NCBI GenBank assembly: GCA_028277985.1
Contig: JANQFG010000121.1
Location: 1-58,862, forward strand
DNA length: 58,862 bases
Source of the DNA: a bacterium
GTDB lineage: Bacteria > Desulfobacterota > DSWW01
Reading direction: 5' to 3'
Part shown: positions 1 to 8,677 of the stretch, in pieces
Layout: the number at the start of each line of letters is the position of its first letter
How positions within the stretch are numbered: position 1 is the first letter of the stretch
The notes under the pieces: generated by a model
What the model was told of the DNA's origin: nothing
Databases searched by the model: none
Seen by the model: only the letters and a program-made list of their open reading frames with translations
Made by a program: the position numbers and the translations under genes

Positions 1-303
1 GACCGGATCAAGCAGGCGCTTACGATCTATCCGAGCACCGAGGAGTATGCGAGCCAGAAGGAGACGGAGACGACGTTCACGTTCCTTACGAGCACGTCGT
101 ACATGAGCGGTCAGATCAACCCGCAGCTGGTGCTGGCCTACGATGTGCGTGGGGCCTGGATGTTCCAGCCCCAGGTGATGTTCTTGAGGGAGCCCTTCCG
201 GTTCCTGATCCAGTACAGCGGGATCTACGGGTCCTTTACGAATTTCGGGTTCTACAGAGACCGGGACCAGATCAGCTTTGTCATAAGCTATTTGCTCAAT
301 TGA
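1..303 (+). CDS. C-terminal part of an outer-membrane beta-barrel protein, probably DUF1302 family (5' end outside window)
   Basis: The reading frame is open from the first base and stops at 301-303, giving about 100 residues with no start inside the window that needs to be invoked. The peptide alternates hydrophobic and polar residues, is rich in aromatic residues and Gly, and ends RDQISFVISYLLN. That is the usual ending of a large outer-membrane barrel whose last strand finishes at the C-terminus. The FYRDRDQISF type of ending is familiar from DUF1302 proteins, which often sit beside DUF1329 proteins in Desulfobacterota and gammaproteobacteria. The family call rests on this short tail only. 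Another large barrel (porin-like) is possible. Confidence 0.55.
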   Translation, partial: DRIKQALTIYPSTEEYASQKETETTFTFLTSTSYMSGQINPQLVLAYDVRGAWMFQPQVMFLREPFRFLIQYSGIYGSFTNFGFYRDRDQISFVISYLLN

Positions 304-323
304 CCGCGAAACGCAGTGACGCG

Positions 324-390
324 GTCATCCCCGTGAAAACGGGGATCCCTCGGCTTCAGGTGCTAAGGGGTCCCCGCCTTCGCGGGGATA
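324..390. repeat. REP-like palindromic repeat, unit 1
   Basis: Two GC-rich hairpins lie in the 325-bp gap between the barrel gene and the reductase. The first pairs ATCCCCGT (327-334) with ACGGGGAT (339-346) around a GAAA loop. The second pairs TCCCCGC (371-377) with GCGGGGA (382-388). The layout matches unit 2 at 527-602. Paired hairpins of this kind in intergenic DNA are typical of bacterial REP/BIME elements. Confidence 0.7.
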
Positions 391-526
391 GACTCCGGTG
401 GGGATCCCCCGGTTCAGTGCGCTGCGAAAAAAGGTGTAAGGAGCTTTCTTGCTGGTGTGAGGAGAAGAGGACGGATGTAGGAAACAATGACGGCCACCCT
501 TTTTTCGCCGGCCGCGAAGTGGAGCC

Positions 527-602
527 GTCATCCCCGCGAATGCGGGGAGTGGGGACCCATTGGCGCAATGTACTAAGGGCTTCCCGCTCGCGCGGGAATG
601 AC
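527..602. repeat. REP-like palindromic repeat, unit 2
   Basis: The element begins GTCATCCCCGCG and ends CGCGGGAATGAC, so its ends are inverted copies of each other. Inside are two hairpins, TCCCCGC/GCGGGGA (531-548) and TTCCCGC/GCGGGAA (581-598). It is a second copy of the architecture at 324-390. The DNA between the copies (391-526) shows no gene that I can support. The element lies 27 bases before the reductase start and could affect mRNA stability or act as a terminator for the upstream gene. Confidence 0.7.
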
Positions 603-628
603 AGAGACAGGAGTAGGGAGAACACGTC

Positions 629-1705
629 ATGAGTTTGAAGGACAAGTACGACGTTGTCATCGTCGGGTCCGGCCCTGCAGGAGCAGGCGCGGCCAAGGCG
701 CTCAGCGGTTCCGGTCTGGAAACCCTGATCGTGGAAAGGGACAAGCTGCCGAGATACAAAATGTGCAGCGGCATCGTTTTCCCCAGTTCCCGGAAGTTCA
801 TCGAGGACCATTTCGGCGATCTTCCGAAGAGCCTCATGTGCAACCCTGAAATCGTAAAGGGAAACCGCGTTTGCGCCGCCATCGGCAGCCCTATCATGGA
901 TGTCCCCTTCTCTGTCTTTGATGAGGGAGACGACCTGGAGGAAGAAGGCTTCAATACCTGGCGGGCCGAGCTCGATTACTGGCTTTGTTCCGAGACCGAC
1001 GCCGAGCTTGTGGACAACTGCCGTTTCGATCACTTTGATAGGGACGGACAGGATTACGTGCTCAAGCTGAGACATCTGGACCAGGAAGTTTCGGTTCGAG
1101 CGAAGTATCTGATCGGTGCCGACGGAACCCTTTCCAGGGTCCGAAGAACAGCCTTTCCGGGTTTCGAGAAGAGCGTGGGGCTGCTTCCCAACTACGAGGA
1201 GATCTATGAGGGGAACATTGACCTGGAGCCCGGATGGCTATACCTTTTTATGGATAGAAGCGTTACGGGCTACTTCGCCACGGTCTTTCACAAGGACGAC
1301 AAGGTCGTCGTGGTCACCGGTGTGCAGCAGCGGGAATCGGTGAAGGATTACTTCGCCGCTTTCCGGAACCATCTGGAAAGAGACCATGGCCTCGTCGTGA
1401 AGAGTGAAGCGGCCAGGCACGGCATTGTTCTTACGGACATGTCCGCGCGCAAGAATTACTGCCTGGGCAAGGACTCGCTCCTGCTGGTGGGAGAGGCGGG
1501 CGGCTTCCTGCGAGGTGGTGAAGGGATCACGTCTTCGATCATTTCCGGAAATGCTGCCGGAGAGGCGGTCCTGGAGAGCACGAAGTCAGGAAAGCCTGCA
1601 CTCGAACACTTCACCGACCTGGCCTCGGAAGAGATGGAGACCTGCAACAGGGTGCACGCGAACCTGTCGGAGGCGATGGGCTTCAATGTCTTTATGAGGG
1701 AGTGA
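629..1705 (+). CDS. FAD-dependent oxidoreductase, geranylgeranyl-reductase family
   Basis: This 358-residue protein opens with a dinucleotide-binding beta-alpha-beta fold: VVIVGSGPAGAGAA around residues 9-22, with Glu of LIVERD closing the motif. A Cys follows in YKMCSG, where geranylgeranyl reductase-type enzymes carry a conserved Cys. GADGTLSRVRR and, near the end, LLVGEAGGFLRGGEGI are the second FAD motifs of the group. The family reduces isoprenoid or other C=C bonds with flavin. The substrate cannot be read here. A GGAG lies 8 bases before the ATG. The Fe-S gene at 1710 starts 4 bases after the stop, so the two are probably co-translated and the Fe-S protein is a likely electron donor or partner (inference). 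Confidence 0.85.
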   Translation: MSLKDKYDVVIVGSGPAGAGAAKALSGSGLETLIVERDKLPRYKMCSGIVFPSSRKFIEDHFGDLPKSLMCNPEIVKGNRVCAAIGSPIMDVPFSVFDEGDDLEEEGFNTWRAELDYWLCSETDAELVDNCRFDHFDRDGQDYVLKLRHLDQEVSVRAKYLIGADGTLSRVRRTAFPGFEKSVGLLPNYEEIYEGNIDLEPGWLYLFMDRSVTGYFATVFHKDDKVVVVTGVQQRESVKDYFAAFRNHLERDHGLVVKSEAARHGIVLTDMSARKNYCLGKDSLLLVGEAGGFLRGGEGITSSIISGNAAGEAVLESTKSGKPALEHFTDLASEEMETCNRVHANLSEAMGFNVFMRE

Positions 1706-1709
1706 GAAC

Positions 1710-2822
1710 ATGGATACATCCTCGGCTTACTACCGCATCGCACGGAAGATCGACGAGCAGGATCCCCATGGAGCCCCCAAGGCCGAGGATGGAAGCATCC
1801 ACGAGGCCTTTATTAAACATCTCGAAATCCTCTACTCTCCCGAGGAGGCCGAGATCATCCAGTACTTGAACCTTCTGGACGCCTTCACCTCTTCACGGGA
1901 TTTGGCCGAGGCATGTGGGGAAGACCTGGAACACGTGCAGAAGGTTCTTGGGGATTTGCAGGCAAAATCCGGTGTCATCGGGCTGGGCGACATGTACTGC
2001 CTTCCCATGATTCCTATGGTGCTGAACGCCCACAACTTCTATCCCGAGATCAAGCCCGGCGACATCGAAGCCGGACACCTGTACAAAGAGTACTTCATCG
2101 AGGGCGGATTCTACCGGAAATACGAGACCGTGAAGGAAGGAACGCCGGCGGGGCGTGTCATTCCGATCGACCGGACCATTGAAGCAAGCCAAAAAGTCCT
2201 TGCCGCCGAAGAGGCCCACGACTACATCCTGAACCACGCGGACGAAGACTTGGCCCTGGTCCCCTGCCCTTGCCGCACCCGGACCGAGAAGCTGGGCACC
2301 CGTGAGTGCAAGGACAAGTTCCCGATCGGAGCCTGCATCCTCATCGGCGGCCCGGCGTTGATTTTCGAAACAACAGGCCTCGGCAAGCGGGTGACGAAGC
2401 AGCAGGCCATCGACTACCTGGATGAAATGGTCGAACTCGGTCTCGTGAGCCACACCCTCAACACCCGAGTCGGTGATCGGCTGATCTGCCTCTGCTGTGG
2501 ATGCTGCTGTTCTCAACTCAGGGGTCGGACCCGGTGGGACAACCCGGACGCCATGTCTCCATCCAACTTCGTGCCCCGGGCCGGCGATGACTGCATCGGT
2601 TGCGAGACCTGCGCGGATCGGTGCCTGGTGGACGCCCTGGCGCTGGACGATGAAACCGGGCGAATCGAGGTAGACGTCGAGAAATGCATCGGCTGCGGCG
2701 TCTGCACGATCGAGTGTCCGCAGGAAACCCTCAAACTGCACCGGCACGAGCGCACTTCCATCGCCTTCGAGACATCGCGGGACCTGGACGAAGCCATGAG
2801 GCGCGAGAATCACGGCGAATGA
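1710..2822 (+). CDS. multi-cluster Fe-S protein: winged-helix-like N-terminus, extra Cys motifs, two C-terminal [4Fe-4S] ferredoxin motifs
   Basis: The protein has 370 residues. About residues 35-95 (SPEEAEIIQYL... SRDLAEACG) look like a small helix-turn-helix fold. Then come CPCR (186-189), C200, C209 and a run with C260-x-C262-x4-C267 in a very Cys-rich stretch (CLCCGCCC). The C-terminus has two classic ferredoxin motifs, CIGCETCADRC (295-305) and CIGCGVCTIEC (326-336). The same plan, with CPCR, one Cys about 22 residues later, C-x-C-x4-C and a double ferredoxin, recurs in the two proteins at 50108-51238 and 51304-52482, so the three are paralogues. I do not recognise a named family. The tight coupling to the FAD reductase suggests electron delivery. 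DNA binding by the N-terminal domain is not shown. Confidence 0.8.
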   Translation: MDTSSAYYRIARKIDEQDPHGAPKAEDGSIHEAFIKHLEILYSPEEAEIIQYLNLLDAFTSSRDLAEACGEDLEHVQKVLGDLQAKSGVIGLGDMYCLPMIPMVLNAHNFYPEIKPGDIEAGHLYKEYFIEGGFYRKYETVKEGTPAGRVIPIDRTIEASQKVLAAEEAHDYILNHADEDLALVPCPCRTRTEKLGTRECKDKFPIGACILIGGPALIFETTGLGKRVTKQQAIDYLDEMVELGLVSHTLNTRVGDRLICLCCGCCCSQLRGRTRWDNPDAMSPSNFVPRAGDDCIGCETCADRCLVDALALDDETGRIEVDVEKCIGCGVCTIECPQETLKLHRHERTSIAFETSRDLDEAMRRENHGE

Positions 2823-2867
2823 CCCCGCAGCGTCACCAGAAAGGACTGGGTGGTGCGGGGGAGCACT

Positions 2868-4553
2868 CTATTTTTTCCACCAACGGAGCAAGGAAGCCCA
2901 GCGGCTGAGCTGGATTCTGAGGTCCCGGCCGCGCAAGAGCGCCCATGCAACGACCGCGGTCATGAGGAAGCCCGCGTAGACGGCCATCCCGGCGGCGAGA
3001 ACAGGCAGCACCGGGACCCCACGGATGGTCACGTCCCCGAAGTAGGGAATGATCAGCAGCGCGGCGGCCACGATGCTCGCAGCCGCCACCATCCCGATCG
3101 CCAGCAGCGCACCCAGCTCACGAATCGACGGAACGAGCCCTTCCGCCTGATCGGAAGAGACATGCATGTGCATCTTCCCGCCGGCAACGTCGGTCAAGAT
3201 CTGGTCGATCTGTAAAGGCACCTCCTCGACCATCGCCCGCAGCCGAACGAGCTGCTTGAGACCCTCGGTCATGAGTTCCTGCGGGTCATCCGGGACCGCG
3301 ATCATCTGGTATGCCTGGGGAAGCAATTCCCCGGAGATGTCGATCTCCGGGTCCAGGGTCCGCACGACTCCCTCGATGTTCACGCCCGCCTTCCCGAGAA
3401 GCGCCAATTCCGAGGGCAGGGTAACGCCGTACCGGGACACGAGGTCCATGAACTGAAGAACCACGATCTCGGTGTCGATCTCATCCAGGGACCGCCCCAG
3501 TGTGGTGCCGAACACGTCATCCACATCACGGCTCAGAGCAGCCAGGTCGACACGATCGGTTGCAATGCCGGCGGAATAGACGATCTTCGCCACCCTCTCC
3601 GAGTCCCGAAACGCAACGGCCATGGCAAGGCGTACCAACAGATCCCGCATCCGCGAGGAAAGCCGTCCCACCAGCCCGAAATCGATCAAACCGATTCGGC
3701 CGTCCGGGAGGAACCGAATGTTGCCTGGGTGAGGGTCGGCATGAAAGAAGCCGTCCACGAACACCTGCTTGTAGGACTCCTGTAGCAGGATGCGCGCAAT
3801 GCTCTTCCGCTGATCCTGATCCTCGACCTGAGTGACCGATACGCCTTCGAGGTATTCCATCACGATGATTCGAGAGGAGCTCAACTGTGCGTAGACTTGG
3901 GGCACAACAAGCCGGCCGGTCTGGGATCCGTTTGCCCGAAAGGCCTCGATGGAGCGGACCTCGTTCATCAGGTCGAGCTCTTCCTTCATGGCCGCGGCGA
4001 ACTCGTCTACCCAGCGCTCCGGGTTGTGGCGGCTCACCTCCACGATCGTACCTTTGAGCACCTTGGCGATGCCTCGCAGGAAATCCAGGTCCGCCCGGAT
4101 CACCTCGTCGATCTCGGGCCTCCGGACCTTGACCACCACCTCTCTGCCGTCTTTGAGTCGGGCACGGTGCACCTGGCTGACCGATGCGGTGGCCATCGGC
4201 TCTTCGTCGATCCGCTCGAAGATCTCCACGACGGTTCCGGGCAGGTTGCGGTCCAGTTCCTCCTTGATCTCGGCCCAGGGCAGGGGCGAAACATGTTCTT
4301 GAAGGCCCGTGAGGGACTCGATGAATTCAGGAGACAGGATGTCGGGACGCGTGGAGAGAAGCTGCCCGAACTTGATGAAGATCGGCCCCAGCTCCTCGAG
4401 CATCATGCGGAACCTCTCGCTCGCGGGCTTGCGGATGTCTTCTTCCGATTTGGCGACCTTGGTCAGGCCGGGCACCGAGCCTTCCGAGATGAATGAGCCG
4501 AACCCGTAGCGGGCGATGATGCCCACAACCCGGGAGAGTCTCGCCAGATCCAT
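2868..4553 (-). CDS. ubiB: ABC1/UbiB-family atypical kinase-like membrane protein
   Basis: This 561-residue protein carries the hallmarks of the UbiB/ADCK group. These are the KxGQ motif (KFGQLLSTRPD, residues 61-71), the alanine-rich nucleotide loop ATASVSQVHRA (121-131) followed by Lys in VVVKVRRP, the catalytic HADPHPGN loop, and DFGLVG for metal binding. Two hydrophobic helices close the C-terminus (about 495-545), the usual membrane anchor. UbiB-like ATPases support quinone or other isoprenoid lipid synthesis, but their exact reaction is unsettled. In an anaerobe the likely client is menaquinone (inference). It ends 46 bases from the convergent Fe-S gene and starts 97 bases after the NfeD-like gene. 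Confidence 0.88.
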   Translation of the reverse strand: MDLARLSRVVGIIARYGFGSFISEGSVPGLTKVAKSEEDIRKPASERFRMMLEELGPIFIKFGQLLSTRPDILSPEFIESLTGLQEHVSPLPWAEIKEELDRNLPGTVVEIFERIDEEPMATASVSQVHRARLKDGREVVVKVRRPEIDEVIRADLDFLRGIAKVLKGTIVEVSRHNPERWVDEFAAAMKEELDLMNEVRSIEAFRANGSQTGRLVVPQVYAQLSSSRIIVMEYLEGVSVTQVEDQDQRKSIARILLQESYKQVFVDGFFHADPHPGNIRFLPDGRIGLIDFGLVGRLSSRMRDLLVRLAMAVAFRDSERVAKIVYSAGIATDRVDLAALSRDVDDVFGTTLGRSLDEIDTEIVVLQFMDLVSRYGVTLPSELALLGKAGVNIEGVVRTLDPEIDISGELLPQAYQMIAVPDDPQELMTEGLKQLVRLRAMVEEVPLQIDQILTDVAGGKMHMHVSSDQAEGLVPSIRELGALLAIGMVAAASIVAAALLIIPYFGDVTIRGVPVLPVLAAGMAVYAGFLMTAVVAWALLRGRDLRIQLSRWASLLRWWKK

Positions 4554-4650
4554 GGAGATCGCTCCGTATCCTTCGATTGAGATTATGGGCTTTCCTGAAA
4601 CCGTTGTGCGTGTCCGAAACGAGGATGCCGATCAACTGCATTCATGTTAC

Positions 4651-5325
4651 TCAATCGGACTCGACCAGAGAGCGGATGGTTCCGTCATCACAAGGCTGAA
4701 CCACCAGTTTCAGTCCGACCATCCTCTTTGTGACCACGCGGCCGCCCACCTCGACCGGCTGGTCCCCTTCCACCTCGGCGTCCCACCATTCGCCCCGGAT
4801 GAAGATCTTCCCCTCGGGATCCAGCCTCTCCTTTACAACGCCCACCCGGTTGAGCATCCCCTCCTTGCCGGTCTGTCGCTCCCGCCAGATGAACCGGTCG
4901 AGCACGCCTCCCTGCAACAGATAATGCCAGAGGCGCACCAGCTGGGCCAGGGTGAAGGCCGCGGTAAAACCGATCAGGCCATGAAGGGATACGGCAAGGG
5001 TGTCGATCGCCCACGCGGGCGAGTCAGGCTCCAGCGTCCACTCGAGAATGCAACCGATGAAGACCGCATACAGGACGAAGAGGAGACAATGGCCCAATTT
5101 CTGGGTCGCGGTGATCGGGAACTGCTGATCCCGATAAAGAGGGTCTTTGGTTTCGTACCAGAAGACCACTCCGACAAGGAGACCCAGGAAGGCACCCACG
5201 ATCAGTCCCTTCCACGAGAGAAAGCCGATGAGCATTCCGAGGGTGAACAGGATGGCGCAGGTTCCCAGTGACAGGATGCGAACCTGAATGGAGCCGTGAG
5301 AGAATAGGACCATCAGTGTCTTCAT
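4651..5325 (-). CDS. NfeD-like membrane protein
   Basis: An upstream reading frame allows 248 residues, but I place the start at the internal ATG at 5325 (MKTLMVLFSHGS). There the ATG overlaps the TGA of the preceding dehydrogenase gene in an ATGA junction, giving 224 residues. The N-terminal two thirds contain three or four hydrophobic segments. The last 60 residues (VGVVKERLDPEGKIFIRGEWWDA and following, ending KLVVQP) match the small beta-barrel domain of NfeD proteins. NfeD proteins act in membrane quality control, often with stomatin partners or membrane serine proteases. No such partner is adjacent here. Confidence 0.7.
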   Translation of the reverse strand: MKTLMVLFSHGSIQVRILSLGTCAILFTLGMLIGFLSWKGLIVGAFLGLLVGVVFWYETKDPLYRDQQFPITATQKLGHCLLFVLYAVFIGCILEWTLEPDSPAWAIDTLAVSLHGLIGFTAAFTLAQLVRLWHYLLQGGVLDRFIWRERQTGKEGMLNRVGVVKERLDPEGKIFIRGEWWDAEVEGDQPVEVGGRVVTKRMVGLKLVVQPCDDGTIRSLVESD

Positions 5326-6131
5326 ACGGAGGCCCCGGGTCTGGTTCTCGGGATCTTCAGGAAGCGAGCCTGCAGCATTCGGTACAGGGGAGGCCACAGT
5401 GCCCTGACAACTACGCCCGCCCAGAGGCCCCTGGGGAAGGTGACCTCGTACTTCCCCTTGCGGATTCCTTTCAGGATCGCCCTGGTGAGCAGGTGCGCCG
5501 GTTTCATCATCTTTCGAACGTCATCCGGGAAGTCGGAGAACGATTCGTGATCGAACAGGTGAGTCTCCACCACGCCCGGATTCACCACCATGACCCTGAC
5601 GCCCGTTCCCAGCAGTTCGAAGTAGAGGCTGTCAGAAAAACCGGCGACCGCAAACTTCGAGGCACAGTAGGCCGTGTGACGGATCGTGCCCAGCTTGCCG
5701 GACACGGAAGACAGATTGACGATGTGACCGGAATTCCTGTCGAGCATGGCAGGCAGAAAGGCGTAGGTGCAGTAGAGCATGCCCCAGTAGTTGACCTGCA
5801 TCAGCGCCTCGTGCTCCTCGATCGGTGTATCCAGGAAGAGCTTGTAACGGCTCACGCCGGCGTTGTTCACGAGAATATCCGGGGGCCCGTGTTCCGCCCG
5901 GACCTTTCGGGCCATCTCCTCCACATCTTCCTTTCTCGCGACGTCGCACGGATAGCAGACGTGCTGATCCGGATTGGGCAACTGCCCGCGGTTTTCTTCC
6001 AGCGCCGCCGTATCCCTGGCCACGAGAAGGCATCGTGCCCCCTCGCGTGCGAAATCCTGAGCGAGCTGCTTGCCGATTCCCCGAGAAGCACCCGTAATGA
6101 GGACCGTTTTCGCATGAAACTGAGTGCTCAC
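5322..6131 (-). CDS. short-chain dehydrogenase/reductase (SDR)
   Basis: A classical SDR of 269 residues. It has the cofactor motif TGASRGIG near residues 13-20, NNAG in the middle, the catalytic Ser in NLSSVSGKLG and the YCASK Tyr/Lys pair, followed by NPG. The substrate is not deducible. The group often reduces 3-keto lipids or sphingolipid-like ketones. Its last codon overlaps the NfeD-like gene by 4 bases, so the two form one transcript. The divergent 200-bp gap to the glycosyltransferase gene must hold promoters for both sides, but I could not find a convincing pair of boxes. Confidence 0.85.
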   Translation of the reverse strand: MSTQFHAKTVLITGASRGIGKQLAQDFAREGARCLLVARDTAALEENRGQLPNPDQHVCYPCDVARKEDVEEMARKVRAEHGPPDILVNNAGVSRYKLFLDTPIEEHEALMQVNYWGMLYCTYAFLPAMLDRNSGHIVNLSSVSGKLGTIRHTAYCASKFAVAGFSDSLYFELLGTGVRVMVVNPGVVETHLFDHESFSDFPDDVRKMMKPAHLLTRAILKGIRKGKYEVTFPRGLWAGVVVRALWPPLYRMLQARFLKIPRTRPGASV

Positions 6132-6331
6132 GGTGTTCTCCCTCCTGATCGTTCCCCTGTGTCCAAGCCCGTTTGCAATCTTCCAGCCCTACCGATATCC
6201 TTCCCTGAATCCTTGGTCCCCACTCGCGGTCTTACCGATTCCGCCAAGGGCATACTCCCCCAAGTGTTCGGCCTCCTTCCGGCACGGGGATTATAGGGAT
6301 CCTGTTTTCAGCATGTCAAACCGAGGACACC

Positions 6332-8122
6332 GTGGCTGATTTGCCAGACAATGAGAAACCGACCCGTGCCCCGACGCTCCCGTCGGGGCGAGAAAACAGA
6401 TGGATCATAGCGCTTCTGCTGCTGGTGGTACTGGCCGTTGGAGGCTTCCTTCGCTTCCAGGACATCGAACAAAGGGGCCCTTCATTCTTTGATGAGGGGA
6501 TCTACACGCTGGAAGGACGATGGATCTGTACAGCCGTGTCGAGCCTGAAAGGGGCCTTTCAACGAAAGGTGGAAGAGCTCCGAGCCCGTGAGAACCTGTA
6601 TACCTTCGAGGAGGAGGCGAAAAAGGTCAGCGCGGGGATCGAAGGACAACCCCCTGTCTGGGGTCGGCCCGGCTTCTCCCTGATGATCGCTATCTGCATG
6701 GCGTGGATCGGTCCGAAGGTCTACGCCGCAAACATGGTCTCCGCCCTCCTCGGCACCCTGTCCATTCTGGTCGTATTTCTGCTCGCGCGGTCCATGTTCC
6801 CTGCACGGGTGGCTCTCCTGGCCGCCCTTCTTCTGGCCCTTTCCTGTTACCACTATGTATATTCCGTCACCGGCCTGGCGGACGTGTCTGCCGTGTTCTT
6901 CACCCTTGTCTCCTTTCTGTTCTACTTTCAGAGCCGGAAAGAAGAAGCATTCGAGGCCCACCTGGGCTGGATCGCCCTTGCCGGCCTTTTCTCGGGACTC
7001 TCCTTCACGGTCCATGACCGGCTTCTCTACGCCTTCTTCGTGATCTTTGTTTGTGAGGCAGCCAACTTCTTCATGATGCGCGGAAACAGGAGAACCGCTC
7101 TCAACAGAGGCTTTGTCCTCTGCTGCACCTTCCTGGCGCCGCTCTTCGCCTTTGAGCTGCCCTACTACCTGGCCATGGTCTCTCTGCGCCACTTCCAGAT
7201 GGCCCTTCCGTTCCGGACCTATTTCGAAGAGCTCTTCACCCATCACATCTTCAACTTTCTCGACGCCTTCGCTTTCACCATGGTGGACCTTTCCGCCATC
7301 CCCGAAGCGCAGGAGGCCGGTTCCCGTCTGTACAATTTCCTCACCTACCCCTACCTGTTCCTTCTGCTTGACGGCCCTGTTTTTGTTCTTCTCCTCCTGG
7401 TCGGCTTCGCATCCGCGATCCGTACCCGTTCCCGTGCGGACATTCTGCTTCTCGCCTGGTTCTCGATTCCCTTCATGCTCTTCAGCATGGGCCTGTCCGC
7501 TTCCGTCCGCTACGGGCTCGTCTTCTTGCCCGCAGCTGTGATTCTGGCGGCCCGGTCCATTCTCGTTCTCACCGAATGGGCAAAGCGTCTGCCCGGAATT
7601 CAAAAGATCCCTTCGCAGGCACTCGTGGTTCTGCTTCTCATTTCGGTCATCCTGTCGAACGCTGCCGTGTCGGCGGATGTCCGCAAACTACGATGCTCCT
7701 ACGATGAGCCTGCTCGTTTTCTCGAAGAGCACGGCTCCAAGCACATCAGCCTGCAGTACCCGGTTTCACAGGCTTACATCGGCAGGGACCTCGTGAAGGT
7801 GCCCCCTTTCACACGGGAGCAGTTCGAAGCGTACTACAGGGAAGGGTACCGCTATTTCCTGATCGACTTCAGGAAGATTCTCATACGGGCTCGCCCCGGT
7901 CTGGCCGAGCAGGTCGGAATAGTCGAGGAAATAGAGGAGCGTCTGTCGCCCGATTTCACATACGTGCATCCCTGCTACTCGGCCGCCTGCTACCTGTTCG
8001 AAGGAAACGTATTCTTCAAGGCAACGCTCAGACTCGTCCGCGAGGTGAACGAAAGGGGTCTCGACCAGGTCCGCATCTATGACTTGAAACCCCTCTTCGA
8101 GCCCGAAGCCCCGCAGGAGTAG
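6332..8122 (+). CDS. family 39-type membrane glycosyltransferase
   Basis: The 596-residue protein begins with GTG at 6332, preceded by GAGG at 5 bases. After one N-terminal membrane helix comes FFDEGIY (about residues 50-56), the acidic first-loop motif of ArnT/PMT-type GT-C enzymes. About ten more hydrophobic helices follow, with charged loops between them. The C-terminal 180 residues are soluble, as usual for the periplasmic or extracellular domain. Such enzymes transfer a sugar from a polyprenyl phosphate carrier to lipid A, protein or glycan. The acceptor is unknown. No glycan cluster surrounds it. Confidence 0.75.
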   Translation: MADLPDNEKPTRAPTLPSGRENRWIIALLLLVVLAVGGFLRFQDIEQRGPSFFDEGIYTLEGRWICTAVSSLKGAFQRKVEELRARENLYTFEEEAKKVSAGIEGQPPVWGRPGFSLMIAICMAWIGPKVYAANMVSALLGTLSILVVFLLARSMFPARVALLAALLLALSCYHYVYSVTGLADVSAVFFTLVSFLFYFQSRKEEAFEAHLGWIALAGLFSGLSFTVHDRLLYAFFVIFVCEAANFFMMRGNRRTALNRGFVLCCTFLAPLFAFELPYYLAMVSLRHFQMALPFRTYFEELFTHHIFNFLDAFAFTMVDLSAIPEAQEAGSRLYNFLTYPYLFLLLDGPVFVLLLLVGFASAIRTRSRADILLLAWFSIPFMLFSMGLSASVRYGLVFLPAAVILAARSILVLTEWAKRLPGIQKIPSQALVVLLLISVILSNAAVSADVRKLRCSYDEPARFLEEHGSKHISLQYPVSQAYIGRDLVKVPPFTREQFEAYYREGYRYFLIDFRKILIRARPGLAEQVGIVEEIEERLSPDFTYVHPCYSAACYLFEGNVFFKATLRLVREVNERGLDQVRIYDLKPLFEPEAPQE

Positions 8123-8125
8123 ATA

Positions 8126-8572
8126 TTAGCTGCTTGGTGGTGTCATCGCCCATTCCGGGAGCCGAAGGTCCTCTGCCCGATCGCTGTAAGGAAGATATGG
8201 CTTGATATCGATCAAGGGGCTTTCCGCTTTCCCGTCGAGCCGATCCACGAGGATTTCGCCCTTTTCAGGACGGAATTCCCTGACCTCACAGAGATGCATG
8301 GCAATCAGGTTCGGCCGCAAGGGTGAGCGCGTGCCGAAGACCCCTGTGAGGGGATTCGCCGGATCCTTCCTCGGGTGTACCTCCAGGACCGCCCGCCCCT
8401 CTGCATTGTCATGCTCGTGAAACCAGTAGAAGACCCAGAGGTGTGAGAACTCCTCTACGCCCTTCAGTCCGCCCAGGTAGGCCGGAAAGAGCTTTAGAAC
8501 GGAACCCTGATCCGATTCCTTGATCACACCGATAGGTCTCAACTCGAAGGATTTCCCGTCTTCCCTGCTCAA
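8126..8572 (-). CDS. trmO: tRNA (N6-threonylcarbamoyladenosine(37)-N6)-methyltransferase TrmO / TsaA family
   Basis: The 148 residues cover the whole TsaA-like beta-barrel. PIGVIKES comes at the start, then GLKGVEEFSHLWVFYWFHE, then the signature RSPLRPNLIAMHLCEV and LVDRLDG, then PLIDIKPYLPYSD. The family binds S-adenosylmethionine in a barrel fold unlike Rossmann methyltransferases. In Escherichia coli it methylates t6A37 of tRNA-Thr. The stop lies 3 bases from the stop of the convergent glycosyltransferase gene. tsaE, also of the t6A pathway, is in this window at 15740-16237. Confidence 0.85.
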   Translation of the reverse strand: MSREDGKSFELRPIGVIKESDQGSVLKLFPAYLGGLKGVEEFSHLWVFYWFHEHDNAEGRAVLEVHPRKDPANPLTGVFGTRSPLRPNLIAMHLCEVREFRPEKGEILVDRLDGKAESPLIDIKPYLPYSDRAEDLRLPEWAMTPPSS

Positions 8573-8677
8573 TGCATGTACCTCCTCGCAGACAGTTGCT
8601 TGTTGCCCTGTTCATGTGCTCTATTAGGGTGTCGTCAGCATGCTAAACCGAAACCGCAGAAAAAGGGAAACCATACC

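Noticed and set aside
6132..6331. A second sigma-54 promoter (CTGGAAGATTGC on the minus strand)
   Set aside because: GG and GC are 8 bases apart instead of 12.
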